A stretch of DNA of 49,711 nt from Candidatus Poseidoniia archaeon. Lineage in GTDB: Archaea; Thermoplasmatota; Poseidoniia; MGIII; CG-Epi1. Location: the NCBI GenBank assembly GCA_029936395.1, contig JAPYSW010000004.1, forward strand, positions 1 through 49,711. Direction: 5' to 3'. This document shows, piece after piece, positions 27,001-34,744 of this stretch. A program made the translations under genes and the position numbers. The notes under the pieces were generated by a model. That model was not told where the DNA came from. It saw nothing but the letters and a program-made list of their open reading frames with translations, and searched no databases. The first letter of the stretch is position 1, and each line of letters starts with the position of its first letter.

Positions 27001-27404
27001 ATTCTGAAATTATAAGAACGCAAGAAAATTTTGATTATACCTTTGATAAAGATGGAACTTATAGTATTAGCTTAACTGTTACGGATAATTCGCAAGATAG
27101 TCATGCTTGGCAAGGAAGTATTGTTGTAGAAAAAATTGTAGTAAATAGTAACAATAATGAAGATGGTGAAAGCAATATAATACTGATAGGAGGAACTATA
27201 GCCGTAATCGGGATTATAGGTGCCATAATCGGAATGAAATATTTTAGAACTGAAGAAGAAGAGGACTTCTTTGACTTTGAAGAAATGGGACCAACAAATT
27301 TATCATGTCCTAATTGTTCGGGTATAATAACAATAACAACTGATCAAAGACCAATTCGTGTCGGATGTCCTATGTGTCAAGCTCAGTTTGATATTAAAGA
27401 ATAA
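24057..27404 (+). CDS. Membrane-anchored subtilisin-like (S8) serine protease with CARDB repeats, PKD-like domain, TM and cytoplasmic zinc ribbon
   Basis: Asp INVAVLDTGVD, His GHGTHVAS, Ser SGTSMATPIVSGLVALLLEA. CARDB repeats. TM IILIGGTIAVIGIIGAIIGMKYF. Terminal CPNCSGIITITTDQRPIRVGCPMC. Confidence 0.93.
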   Translation: MRCLGIVTFLVLSTLMPMVSMAEEEPKFDSTFFDLNANGLDDRIEPLINIQEEIDVILMFTERPTQLHHTEINNIEIEVTHVYKYINAIRLDDVPSNKIFELTKISNLKIVEWQAPVHTFLDTAASAIKVRESSEYSPVVWDNNVYGEGINVAVLDTGVDNEHETFDVFEDQGVRRFIAGMNCDGGCPTDDDGNYQFTTEEDSSEDPDDFDGHGTHVASTVLGMGGDTGEDGDGDDNGDGIQDYLGIAPAARLIDMKVMADWGSGSSADINEAIEACIENVNTDWENDGEKNNGIHVMSMSLGTTSGSDGSDSQSQLVNQANAAGIVVVIAMGNDGDEEVPSPASADWSVAVGAMDNMNNINRNDDDLASYSNYGPRDDDGDSDRWDELKPSIVAPGSDITAAQGHSNFFGESSASGWTAKSGTSMATPIVSGLVALLLEADISLRPTSNSNPARDRLQEYSEAWDGEHDGSASEPDENEKYNYYYGNGYIDGYEIVDINQPDAVITEISTVPEEPVEGDTVTISIKVENEGNMDIDSSAIKLFVDQNEIEDDNSLGTINVGSNTIWTYDWTPNEGEYELQAEVYDVNPSEGNIDNNLFDTTISVSEAPADGADLAITEVWTDDNDPIHNEHINIYAKIKNQGTEEAIDFELRWYDDDVRFATLEGASVDVDEEITISGKWVAKEGESNLIARLVSIEPEDQNNNNDNRMFSINVGPPPEEPDFTPANINIEGTLEEGQELTISFEINNLGKTNGNIDYKLMIDSVTIDDGNLDVGAEGTEIVSYDWEAEKGNHNIKISLDNSDPVETTEDNNEVTKEVEIQEPKENFELKSISWNDPLTVGESTTIIVTINNNGGKSGIATITTYAKDSLIAQTDIEVSAGQEEMVSFEWTPYEPGSIQIKAQIENVEETITKYAFVQEPEEENLEPVAIGMIYINDLASSNSLLTVVKQEDKITFNAEESYDSDGTIIKYEWTILHISDNSEIIRTQENFDYTFDKDGTYSISLTVTDNSQDSHAWQGSIVVEKIVVNSNNNEDGESNIILIGGTIAVIGIIGAIIGMKYFRTEEEEDFFDFEEMGPTNLSCPNCSGIITITTDQRPIRVGCPMCQAQFDIKE

Positions 27405-27405
27405 A

Positions 27406-28521
27406 TTAAGATTTAAGACCTACAGCCTCGGAAATTGAATTAAGACCTTCATCTTTTACACGTTTTTTAAGGCCTGATATTATATTTTTAGCAATACCAG
27501 GGCCCTCAAATACCAAACCAGTATAAAGTTGAATTAAAGAAGCACCAGCGGTTATTTTTTCCCAAGCATCATCTGCTGTGAAAATACCACCTACTCCAAT
27601 AATTGGAATATTTCCCTCTGATATTTTGTAAATTTTACGAATCATCTCGGTACTTTTACTATTGAGAGGTGCACCACTTAATCCTCCAATTTCTTTGTAT
27701 ATCTTTTCAGATGAAACGTTTTTCGTCTCAGGTCTCTCTATTGTTGTATTTGTAGCAACTATTCCTGAAATATTGTATTTCTTAACCAATTCTACAATAT
27801 CTTCTAAGAAACCATCATCCAACTCAGGAGCTATCTTTACTAAAATGGGTTTTTCTATATTACCTTCATCATTAGAACATTCTTTATTCGTTTCACAACA
27901 CTTCTTTATTATCAATTCTAAATTTTTAGCCTCTTGAAGATCCCTAAGTCCGGGAGTATTTGGAGAACTCACATTTATTACAAAGAAATCGGCATGCATC
28001 CACAATATCTTAATTGAACCTGAATAATCTGAAGGTGCATCTTTCAATGGTGTCACTCTAGATTTTCCGAGGTTAATGCCTACTGGAGAATCAGGCCAAA
28101 GCCCCTTATCTTTCCAAAACTGCAACTGTTTTTGAAGTGCTTGTGCACCTATGTTATTGAAACCCATTCTATTGATAAGTGCTTTATCCTTACCAACTCT
28201 AAACATTCTTGGTTTGGGATTGCCTGGCTGATCATGAAGTGTTACCCCTCCTATTTCACAAAAACCATAACCTATAGATTGCCATGAAGGAACTGCAGCA
28301 CCATTCTTGTCCATTCCTGCAGCAATCCCAAGCGGGTTTGGAAAATCTAGGCCAATGACATTTACAGGAAGTTCAGGAGAACTATACAGGTTCCCAAGTA
28401 ATGATGTTAGAAGGCGAGAACGACTTGTCCTTGCTAATGTAGAGATTATACGATTATGAGCTTTTTCAGAATCCTGTAAAAAAACTGCCGGGCGCAGAAT
28501 TGTTCTGTAAAGAAAGCTCAT
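27406..28521 (-). CDS. pyrD: Dihydroorotate dehydrogenase, class 2 (quinone-type)
   Basis: N-terminal membrane-associating extension. NPLGIAAGMDKNG, GFCEIGGVT, PRMFR, NRMGFNN, VNVSSPNTPGLRDLQ, GVGGI. Confidence 0.93.
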   Translation of the reverse strand: MSFLYRTILRPAVFLQDSEKAHNRIISTLARTSRSRLLTSLLGNLYSSPELPVNVIGLDFPNPLGIAAGMDKNGAAVPSWQSIGYGFCEIGGVTLHDQPGNPKPRMFRVGKDKALINRMGFNNIGAQALQKQLQFWKDKGLWPDSPVGINLGKSRVTPLKDAPSDYSGSIKILWMHADFFVINVSSPNTPGLRDLQEAKNLELIIKKCCETNKECSNDEGNIEKPILVKIAPELDDGFLEDIVELVKKYNISGIVATNTTIERPETKNVSSEKIYKEIGGLSGAPLNSKSTEMIRKIYKISEGNIPIIGVGGIFTADDAWEKITAGASLIQLYTGLVFEGPGIAKNIISGLKKRVKDEGLNSISEAVGLKS

Positions 28522-28565
28522 CTAAAAATTAAGTCGATAAATAGTCCAATATAAGCTTAATGGAA

Positions 28566-28760
28566 CTATTCGTCTAAACTCTCCTCTGATTCCATAATAT
28601 TGAGAACTACACTAATAATTCCTAATAGTGATAGCAAGGCACCTAAAACTAGCATCCAAATTGGAGAATCTTTCCATTCATACCAAGACAATGAAATAAT
28701 TAAACCTACTAAAAGAAAAAGTGCTGATACAACCTGCTTAAAGAGTAAAGACACAGACAC
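28566..28760 (-). CDS. Small two-TM membrane protein
   Basis: 64 aa with two hydrophobic segments. Intergenic position with no competing gene. Confidence 0.5.
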   Translation of the reverse strand: MSVSLLFKQVVSALFLLVGLIISLSWYEWKDSPIWMLVLGALLSLLGIISVVLNIMESEESLDE

Positions 28761-28803
28761 CTAGTGGAGTTGGTCTTAAAACCAGACCTCCATAAACCCT
28801 AGT

Positions 28804-29481
28804 ATGAGCATAAGCTTGACTGTAATTATTCCTACGTTAAACGAAGGTGAATCTATAGGGCCCACTATTGATCAAATTCCACGTAATTTACCTTGGTTAG
28901 ATGTAAAAGTTCTAATTATTGATGGAAATTCAACGGATAACACAGTTGAAGAGGCTGAGAAACAAGGAGCTATTGTTCATAATGAACCACGTAAAGGTTA
29001 CGGGAGAGCATACAAAACTGGCTTTAGTTTAGTAGATACTGATTACGTAGCTACAATTGATGGTGATACTACATATCCCGCAGATAAGATACCTCACGTT
29101 CTTGCATTCTTAATTAATAATAATTTAGATTATGTAACATGTAATAGATTGGATAAAATGGACAAAGATGCAATGTCTATTACTCATAAGATTGGTAATT
29201 GGGGATTAACATTTGGAACTAATTTATTTCATGGAATTAATATCAAAGATTCACAAAGCGGTATGTGGGTATTCAAGAAAGAAGTTATTTCAAAAGTAAA
29301 ATTAACAAGTGATGGAATGCCTCTTTCTGAAGAGTTTAAGATTGAAGCCTTTAAACGAGGATTAAGAGCAATCGAGATACCTGTACCATTTCATGCAAGA
29401 GTTGGGGAAGTAAAACTAAATACTTGGAAAGATGGGATTTGGAATTTATGGTTTTTAGTTACTAAAATGAGAGATTTCTAG
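28804..29481 (+). CDS. Family 2 glycosyltransferase (dolichyl-phosphate mannosyltransferase-like)
   Basis: VIIPTLNEGESIG, VLIIDGNSTDNTVE, GYGRAYKTGF, ATIDGDTTYPADKIP. Confidence 0.88.
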   Translation: MSISLTVIIPTLNEGESIGPTIDQIPRNLPWLDVKVLIIDGNSTDNTVEEAEKQGAIVHNEPRKGYGRAYKTGFSLVDTDYVATIDGDTTYPADKIPHVLAFLINNNLDYVTCNRLDKMDKDAMSITHKIGNWGLTFGTNLFHGINIKDSQSGMWVFKKEVISKVKLTSDGMPLSEEFKIEAFKRGLRAIEIPVPFHARVGEVKLNTWKDGIWNLWFLVTKMRDF

Positions 29482-29482
29482 A

Positions 29483-30514
29483 TTAATCATTACCATTACA
29501 AGCGCCATCTTTCACATCACAAATATGAAACCATTTCCAAGTACTTTGACCATATTTGGGTGAGTTATCCGTTCCTAAATTATTAGTGAATTCTATTATA
29601 AGAGCGTAGTCTCCGCTACCCTTGGCTCCGTATATTTCATCTATATCAAAAAGGACTGGATTGAAAGCTGCACCAGCTTCAATATTACCTGATTGATAAA
29701 TAAACTTCATTTCATCACCTGAGTATTCAAAATCAATAACCTCAACTGAAACAGGATCTCTAGAATCATCATTATCCCAATACTCTTCACCTTTTCCAGA
29801 GTCGAATATCTCTTCTGAATGGTAAACTGTAATTTGGCCACTAACATATGGCACTACCATGATTGACTCACCTGAACTAGAATCTTCTTTATTGAGTATC
29901 TCACTGAAGAAATGTAAATTAGTTATAATTCCCTCCGAATCTTTGTCGATAGGCTCGCTACCATCGAAAAGAACTAGGTCAAACAGTGCACTGTCTGCAA
30001 ATTTATTAAGATTTACGGAGTCTGTAGCTTTCTGACCACCAAGTTCGATTTCAACCATATAATTTCCATTCATTTCAAATAAGTCTGAATACGATATCGA
30101 AACTGAAGTTTTACCACTATCATCTAAAGAAAATGAACCTTGAGATACTTGGATAGGACTGTCATAATACTCTACTGAACTTGGTGTGACAATAACTTTG
30201 TAGCTACCTTCTTTAGCCAGTTTACCAAAAGCTGGAGATGCTGCAAAAACACTAAAAGTGAATGTTACATCATTCTCATCTTTACCTTCATTGACATCAA
30301 TAAGGAGTGTAAGAGTTCCTGCACCCGAATAAAAACCAAAGTTAGTGAAAATCATAGAAGAAACCAATAATAAAATGACTAGAGAAACTCCAATAGCTAT
30401 TCTCAAATTTGTAAAAACAATAAGTTTAGTGCCTGAATCTGAGTCATCATCCCACTCTTCATCATCCCACTCTTCATCATCCCAGTCCTCATCAGCTGAC
30501 GGCATATGACGCAT
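29483..30514 (-). CDS. Membrane protein with acidic EWDD-repeat N-terminus and extracellular beta-rich domain
   Basis: MPSADEDWDDEEWDDEEWDDDSDSG, then TM LRIAIGVSLVILLLVSSMIF, then a large exported region. Confidence 0.65.
   Translation of the reverse strand: MRHMPSADEDWDDEEWDDEEWDDDSDSGTKLIVFTNLRIAIGVSLVILLLVSSMIFTNFGFYSGAGTLTLLIDVNEGKDENDVTFTFSVFAASPAFGKLAKEGSYKVIVTPSSVEYYDSPIQVSQGSFSLDDSGKTSVSISYSDLFEMNGNYMVEIELGGQKATDSVNLNKFADSALFDLVLFDGSEPIDKDSEGIITNLHFFSEILNKEDSSSGESIMVVPYVSGQITVYHSEEIFDSGKGEEYWDNDDSRDPVSVEVIDFEYSGDEMKFIYQSGNIEAGAAFNPVLFDIDEIYGAKGSGDYALIIEFTNNLGTDNSPKYGQSTWKWFHICDVKDGACNGND
30445..30489. repeat. 15-bp tandem repeat (3 units) within the 5' end of the 29483..30514 CDS
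   Basis: catcatcccactctt x2 followed by catcatcccagtcct. Encodes (D)DEEWD repeats. Confidence 0.85.
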
Positions 30515-30554
30515 TCTGTATGTTAGTTCTTAAAGCCTTTCCATATCAATTAAA

Positions 30555-31844
30555 TTAATTGGAAATTGGCGGAACTTGCTCATGTTTACCAATGACATGA
30601 CTCAAAAAATCATGCTTCAACGCACCCTTTGCAATAAGGGCTAATACCTTATTCTTAATCTTTGAAGCTGGCATTGAGCCAACAAACATGTGTGTAAAGA
30701 ATTTTTTGGTTTCTTCATCTAAAGCTGCATATTTAATTAAACTATTAGGCATAACCATTAGTAAATGCCAACCAACTTTTAACCATTCCAAATCATCACC
30801 CCATTTACCACTCCAGGCATTATGATAAAGCATCATAGACTGCTTGTCAAATTTACCCTCTTTGAATAAGGCATCTAATGATTCCGCTGCAATACGGCCT
30901 GAATCTAAAGCATAATACAAACCTTCACCAGACAATGGTGAAACAAAACCACCTGCATCACCAATAACTAACATTCGATCACCAACAGTACATTTCATTC
31001 CCATTCCTACGGGAATATTTGAACCTGCAATCATTTTCCGATTAACTTCTATATCTTTAGGGAACCAGCCTTGTTCTTTCAAAGTATCAACATAATCAAG
31101 CAAATATTGACGTTCGTCCCATTTAGGATTATCTTTCTTAAGTTTCTTAATAATAGAACGAGGACATCCTATTCCAACGTTAAGAACAGTATCTTTAGAA
31201 AATGACCAACCATAACCATCTAAATTCTGATATTTGACATGAGCCATTGAAATACGTTCCTTGCCATATACTCTATCCATATATTCTCTACCTACTTCGA
31301 CTTCAAAATAAAGTGCAGTTGCAATGTCTTCATCTTTCCATTTCATAGGCATATTCTCTATTTCTCTAATTCTGCGAGAAACCATGTCAAAAGAACCTCC
31401 TGCACCAATTATTACATCGCTTGACAGTTCTTTACCATTTCTTAATTTAGTTACAACCTTATCCTCATTTACTTCAAAACTCTTTACAGCTACACCCTCA
31501 ATCAAAGTAGCACCTTCAGCGACAGCATATTTCACTAAAGTATTATCAAATTTTAAACGGCGGATATTGTAAAAGAAAGGCTTTTCACTAACATAATCTA
31601 CAGGTGTAAAATCAGGACCATAAACTATTCCACGAAAACATTTAGATTCAAGAAAGTCATCCCAATTAGAAATAATATGATCGAATTCTTCAATATGAAC
31701 ACACAAACCTCCGCCACAAGCTTTCTCGCGAGGGAATGTTGCTCTATCTACTAATGCTACTTTTTTCCCTTGTTTAGCCAAATAATAAGCTGCCGTTGCT
31801 CCAGCGGGGCCTGCACCCTCAACTAAAACATCATAATGATTCAA
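30555..31844 (-). CDS. Geranylgeranyl reductase family FAD-dependent oxidoreductase
   Basis: YDVLVEGAGPAGATAAYYLAKQGKKVALVDRATFPREKACGGGL; MLVIGDAGGFVSPLSGEGLYYALDSGRIAAE. Confidence 0.93.
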   Translation of the reverse strand: MNHYDVLVEGAGPAGATAAYYLAKQGKKVALVDRATFPREKACGGGLCVHIEEFDHIISNWDDFLESKCFRGIVYGPDFTPVDYVSEKPFFYNIRRLKFDNTLVKYAVAEGATLIEGVAVKSFEVNEDKVVTKLRNGKELSSDVIIGAGGSFDMVSRRIREIENMPMKWKDEDIATALYFEVEVGREYMDRVYGKERISMAHVKYQNLDGYGWSFSKDTVLNVGIGCPRSIIKKLKKDNPKWDERQYLLDYVDTLKEQGWFPKDIEVNRKMIAGSNIPVGMGMKCTVGDRMLVIGDAGGFVSPLSGEGLYYALDSGRIAAESLDALFKEGKFDKQSMMLYHNAWSGKWGDDLEWLKVGWHLLMVMPNSLIKYAALDEETKKFFTHMFVGSMPASKIKNKVLALIAKGALKHDFLSHVIGKHEQVPPISN

Positions 31845-32032
31845 TTCCGTTCCTGTTTCCGGTAACGAGTTACATAACCTGTAATTCTATTACGCATAGT
31901 TAAACTTCCCACATCTGTTAATTCTCCTACGACTAATTTATTATGATCAAAATCCTCAGTAAATCTCTCAGGAAAATTCCTAACTAATTCTATAGCTACG
32001 CGTTTGATGTATGTTGGCCTTACTCTACCCAT
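31841..32032 (-). CDS. rps17e: Ribosomal protein eS17
   Basis: MGRVRPTYIKRVAIELVRNFPERFTEDFDHNKLVVGELTDVGSLTMRNRITGYVTRYRK. Confidence 0.93.
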   Translation of the reverse strand: MGRVRPTYIKRVAIELVRNFPERFTEDFDHNKLVVGELTDVGSLTMRNRITGYVTRYRKQERN

Positions 32033-32130
32033 GCATCCGCTTCACTTTTGGCCTCTATTTATAGTCTATTACCAATTACGGCTGTATTATTCGAGAGCAA
32101 AATAATTATATGGAGACCCGATAACCAACT

Positions 32131-32436
32131 GTGCTTAATGAAGCCTCAAGACTAGCTGGACTGACGGTTTATACCAGAAATGGACAACGTTTAGGCGTTG
32201 TTCATGATGTGTTACTTGACACAACACAACGTGTAATTTCCGCATTATTAATTACAGGAACGACACCCAGACTTGTTAAAGATAGTGAAAATATAATCAT
32301 ACCATATAGATGGGTTCAGGACCTAGATGACGTTATTATATTGAGATACTTTCCAGAAAAAATAGAATTAGCCAATAATGAAACTACAGAATTTAAATTC
32401 GAAGATGACGATGATGAATTTTATGATGAAAATTAG
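32131..32436 (+). CDS. PRC-barrel domain protein
   Basis: LAGLTVYTRNGQRLGVVHDVLLDTTQRVISALLIT...IIIPYRWVQDLDDVIIL. GTG start. Confidence 0.85.
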   Translation: MLNEASRLAGLTVYTRNGQRLGVVHDVLLDTTQRVISALLITGTTPRLVKDSENIIIPYRWVQDLDDVIILRYFPEKIELANNETTEFKFEDDDDEFYDEN

Positions 32437-32490
32437 GCGAATACAAATACCAACGTTTTTTTATGCACCGAACCAAGCTGAACCTTGTTC

Positions 32491-32566
32491 AGCCCCGTAG
32501 TGTAGCGGTCCATCATTTGAGACTCTGGATCTTGAGACCCAGGTTCGAATCCTGGCGGGGCTACCA
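32491..32566 (+). tRNA. tRNA-Gln (anticodon CUG), CCA encoded
   Basis: Manual fold: acceptor AGCCCCG/CGGGGCT, anticodon arm TGAGA-CTCTGGA-TCTTG, T arm CCAGG-TTCGAAT-CCTGG, then ACCA. The first pair A1-U72 suits a GatDE-type tRNA-Gln. No intron. Confidence 0.95.
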
Positions 32567-32593
32567 CTAATTAATCCCAACCAATAAGACATT

Positions 32594-32767
32594 GTGAACT
32601 GGTGGACTATCCTTTTTGGAATTATGCTTGTCATTGCCTTAGTATGTGGGTGGCTAGTATGGGTCTCACGTTTTGTGTGGCAAGACCAAAAATTAGCTAT
32701 AAGATATGCTGCAATAAGTGGTGCTGCAACTTTAGTTGTGATGATAATAGGAATGGAAAAATTATGA
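32594..32767 (+). CDS. Small membrane protein (57 aa), not in the supplied ORF list
   Basis: GTG start: MNWWTILFGIMLVIALVCGWLVWVSRFVWQDQKLAIRYAAISGAATLVVMIIGMEKL*. ATGA overlap with the next gene. Confidence 0.6.
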   Translation: MNWWTILFGIMLVIALVCGWLVWVSRFVWQDQKLAIRYAAISGAATLVVMIIGMEKL

Positions 32768-33102
32768 AAAAAAACGAGATCTTACTAAAAAAACCAACTA
32801 AGAATCCCGACCCCAAAATAAGTTCAAAGAATGATGGAGATGTAGTTGTAATAACCTATCCTAAAGATTTTGGATCCATAGAAAAATGGTTTCACGACAG
32901 AATCGGAGGTCCAGAAATAATCAAAAGACCTCTTGACAAATATACTACTCTTATTTGGGAACTGTGTAATGGTAAAAATTCAGTTAAGGACATAGTGGAT
33001 ATCTTTGATTCACGATTTGGAGAAGAAGTAGCACCTGCGGCCAGTAGAGTACAAATATTTCTTGAAAAATTACTAGAATTAAACCTAATAATACTAGAAT
33101 AA
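32764..33102 (+). CDS. PqqD-like protein (RRE-fold-like), start re-assigned to ATG 32764
   Basis: LDKYTTLIWELCNGKNSVKDIVDIFDSRFGEEVAPAASRVQIFLEKLLELNLIIL fits the PqqD pattern (..iW.l.dG..tv.eIv..l.......v...v..fl..L...gli). Confidence 0.75.
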   Translation: MKKNEILLKKPTKNPDPKISSKNDGDVVVITYPKDFGSIEKWFHDRIGGPEIIKRPLDKYTTLIWELCNGKNSVKDIVDIFDSRFGEEVAPAASRVQIFLEKLLELNLIILE

Positions 33103-33150
33103 TTCAAACCAATATTATTATATCCTATATCAGAAGGACCATATTAGTAG

Positions 33151-34155
33151 ATGAGTGAAATAACTTTTGATTGGAAACCGGGAATAGAAGAGGTTTGCCT
33201 AAAACTCAAGGGAAAAAAAAGAATTGGAATTCAGGTTCCCGATGGATTAAAAACAAAATCTCATGAAATAGTAACCTTTGTAACTAAACTGACGGATGCC
33301 AAAGTCGTACTCTGGGGTGAACCAACGTATGGCGCTTGTGACTTAGCAGATAGGCCTTTAGAAGAAATTGGAGCAGACGCCCTAATTCATATGGGTCATT
33401 TACCCATGCCTTATCATTCAGAATTCTATGCAATTCCTACTTTTTTTGTTCCCGTAAGACACACCGGAAAACTATCACTTGGGAAAAAGGCAATATTAGA
33501 ATTAAAAAATATACTTCCTCATAAAATTGGAGTCGTTACCACAGCTCAACATCTACATATGATTGATAGTGCAGGAGAAATACTAGAAAAAGAAGGATTT
33601 GATACTAGTGTAACTACTGGTGGTCCAAGATTAGCTGCTGCAGGACAACTTTTAGGTTGTAATTCATCTGCAGCTAGAAAATTAAACGTTGACGGATATC
33701 TATACATTGGAACTGGATTATTTCATCCATTGACTGTCGCTCTCTCAACAGGCAAACCAGTTGCATGCCTAGAACCTCATAATGGTACCGTGACTATAGC
33801 CGATCCTAGGCCTTTCTTGAAGCAGCGATATGCAGCTATGTCTGTAGCTACAGATGCAAAAAGGTGGGCCATACTTTTCTCAAACCAAATTGGGCAAAAA
33901 AGGATAGAATTAGCCGATAAAATTGAAGAATTACTAATTGAAAATGGAAAGGAAACTATTATGATTGGAAGCATGCACCAATCTCATGAACAATTATTGG
34001 GATTGGGAATAGATGCTGCAGTTATTACGGCATGCCCTAGGCTGGCAATTGAAGATGGACCAACATGGCCGATACCATTACTAACAGTTCCAGAAACCCA
34101 AATATTAATGGGGAAAAGGGACCCCGAACCCTATCCTTTTGATGAATTTGCTTGA
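33151..34155 (+). CDS. dph2: Diphthamide biosynthesis radical enzyme Dph2
   Basis: RIGIQVPDGLK, YGACDLAD, LLGCNSS, ITACPRLAIEDG (three cluster-ligand Cys). Confidence 0.92.
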   Translation: MSEITFDWKPGIEEVCLKLKGKKRIGIQVPDGLKTKSHEIVTFVTKLTDAKVVLWGEPTYGACDLADRPLEEIGADALIHMGHLPMPYHSEFYAIPTFFVPVRHTGKLSLGKKAILELKNILPHKIGVVTTAQHLHMIDSAGEILEKEGFDTSVTTGGPRLAAAGQLLGCNSSAARKLNVDGYLYIGTGLFHPLTVALSTGKPVACLEPHNGTVTIADPRPFLKQRYAAMSVATDAKRWAILFSNQIGQKRIELADKIEELLIENGKETIMIGSMHQSHEQLLGLGIDAAVITACPRLAIEDGPTWPIPLLTVPETQILMGKRDPEPYPFDEFA

Positions 34156-34192
34156 AGGTTAAGCTATTAAACTTGCCTGTTTTGAATAATTT

Positions 34193-34744
34193 GTGAGTAC
34201 CATCAAAGTTGAAAATGTAATTGCCGTATCCCATCTCGGGAAGACACTAGAATTAATCACATTAGCAACAGAGTTACCTAACGCTAGATATTCCAGTTCA
34301 GGTAATCCTTCAGTCATTATTGAAATGGATACTAACAGTTCCAAAAAAGCAGCAGGCGTATTATTCAGTAATGGTAAAGCCTTGATTACAGGTGTAACAA
34401 CTCTGAATGAAGGTAAAAATATCATGATTAAGTTAAAAGAATTAGTAAAAAATGTTGATTCAAAAGTTAGTACAAAAAGAGCTACTAAATTAGAAAACAT
34501 GGTCGTCAAAGAAAATATTGGCAAAATAGTTGATCTAAAAGCTATGGCTTTAGCAATACCTGGTGCTGAATATGACCCACTACGTTTCCAAGGACTAGTA
34601 CTAAGAATGGACAAACCTGATGCTAGTTTTATTATTTTTCAGTCTGGAGTATTAATTGTTACAGATGTCATTAGTGAGGCAAAAGCTAAAAAAGCTTTGA
34701 AAGAATTGAAAATATTCATGACAGAAAGTGGCATTGCTTCATAA
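34193..34744 (+). CDS. tbp: TATA-box-binding protein (divergent N-terminal repeat)
   Basis: Two TBP repeats: VENVIAVSHLGKTLELITLATELPNARY... and VVKENIGKIVDLKAMALAIPGAEYDPLRFQGLVLRMDKPDASFIIFQSGVLIVTD. GTG start. Confidence 0.88.
   Translation: MSTIKVENVIAVSHLGKTLELITLATELPNARYSSSGNPSVIIEMDTNSSKKAAGVLFSNGKALITGVTTLNEGKNIMIKLKELVKNVDSKVSTKRATKLENMVVKENIGKIVDLKAMALAIPGAEYDPLRFQGLVLRMDKPDASFIIFQSGVLIVTDVISEAKAKKALKELKIFMTESGIAS

Noticed and set aside
32491-32566. tRNA intron
   Set aside because: The anticodon loop folds normally (CTCTGGA) with no insertion.
32602-32763. N-terminal part of the 32602..33102 ORF (MDYPFWNYACHC...) as real protein
   Set aside because: This stretch is out of frame with a better small membrane ORF starting at GTG 32594. 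The PqqD-like homology begins at ATG 32764.
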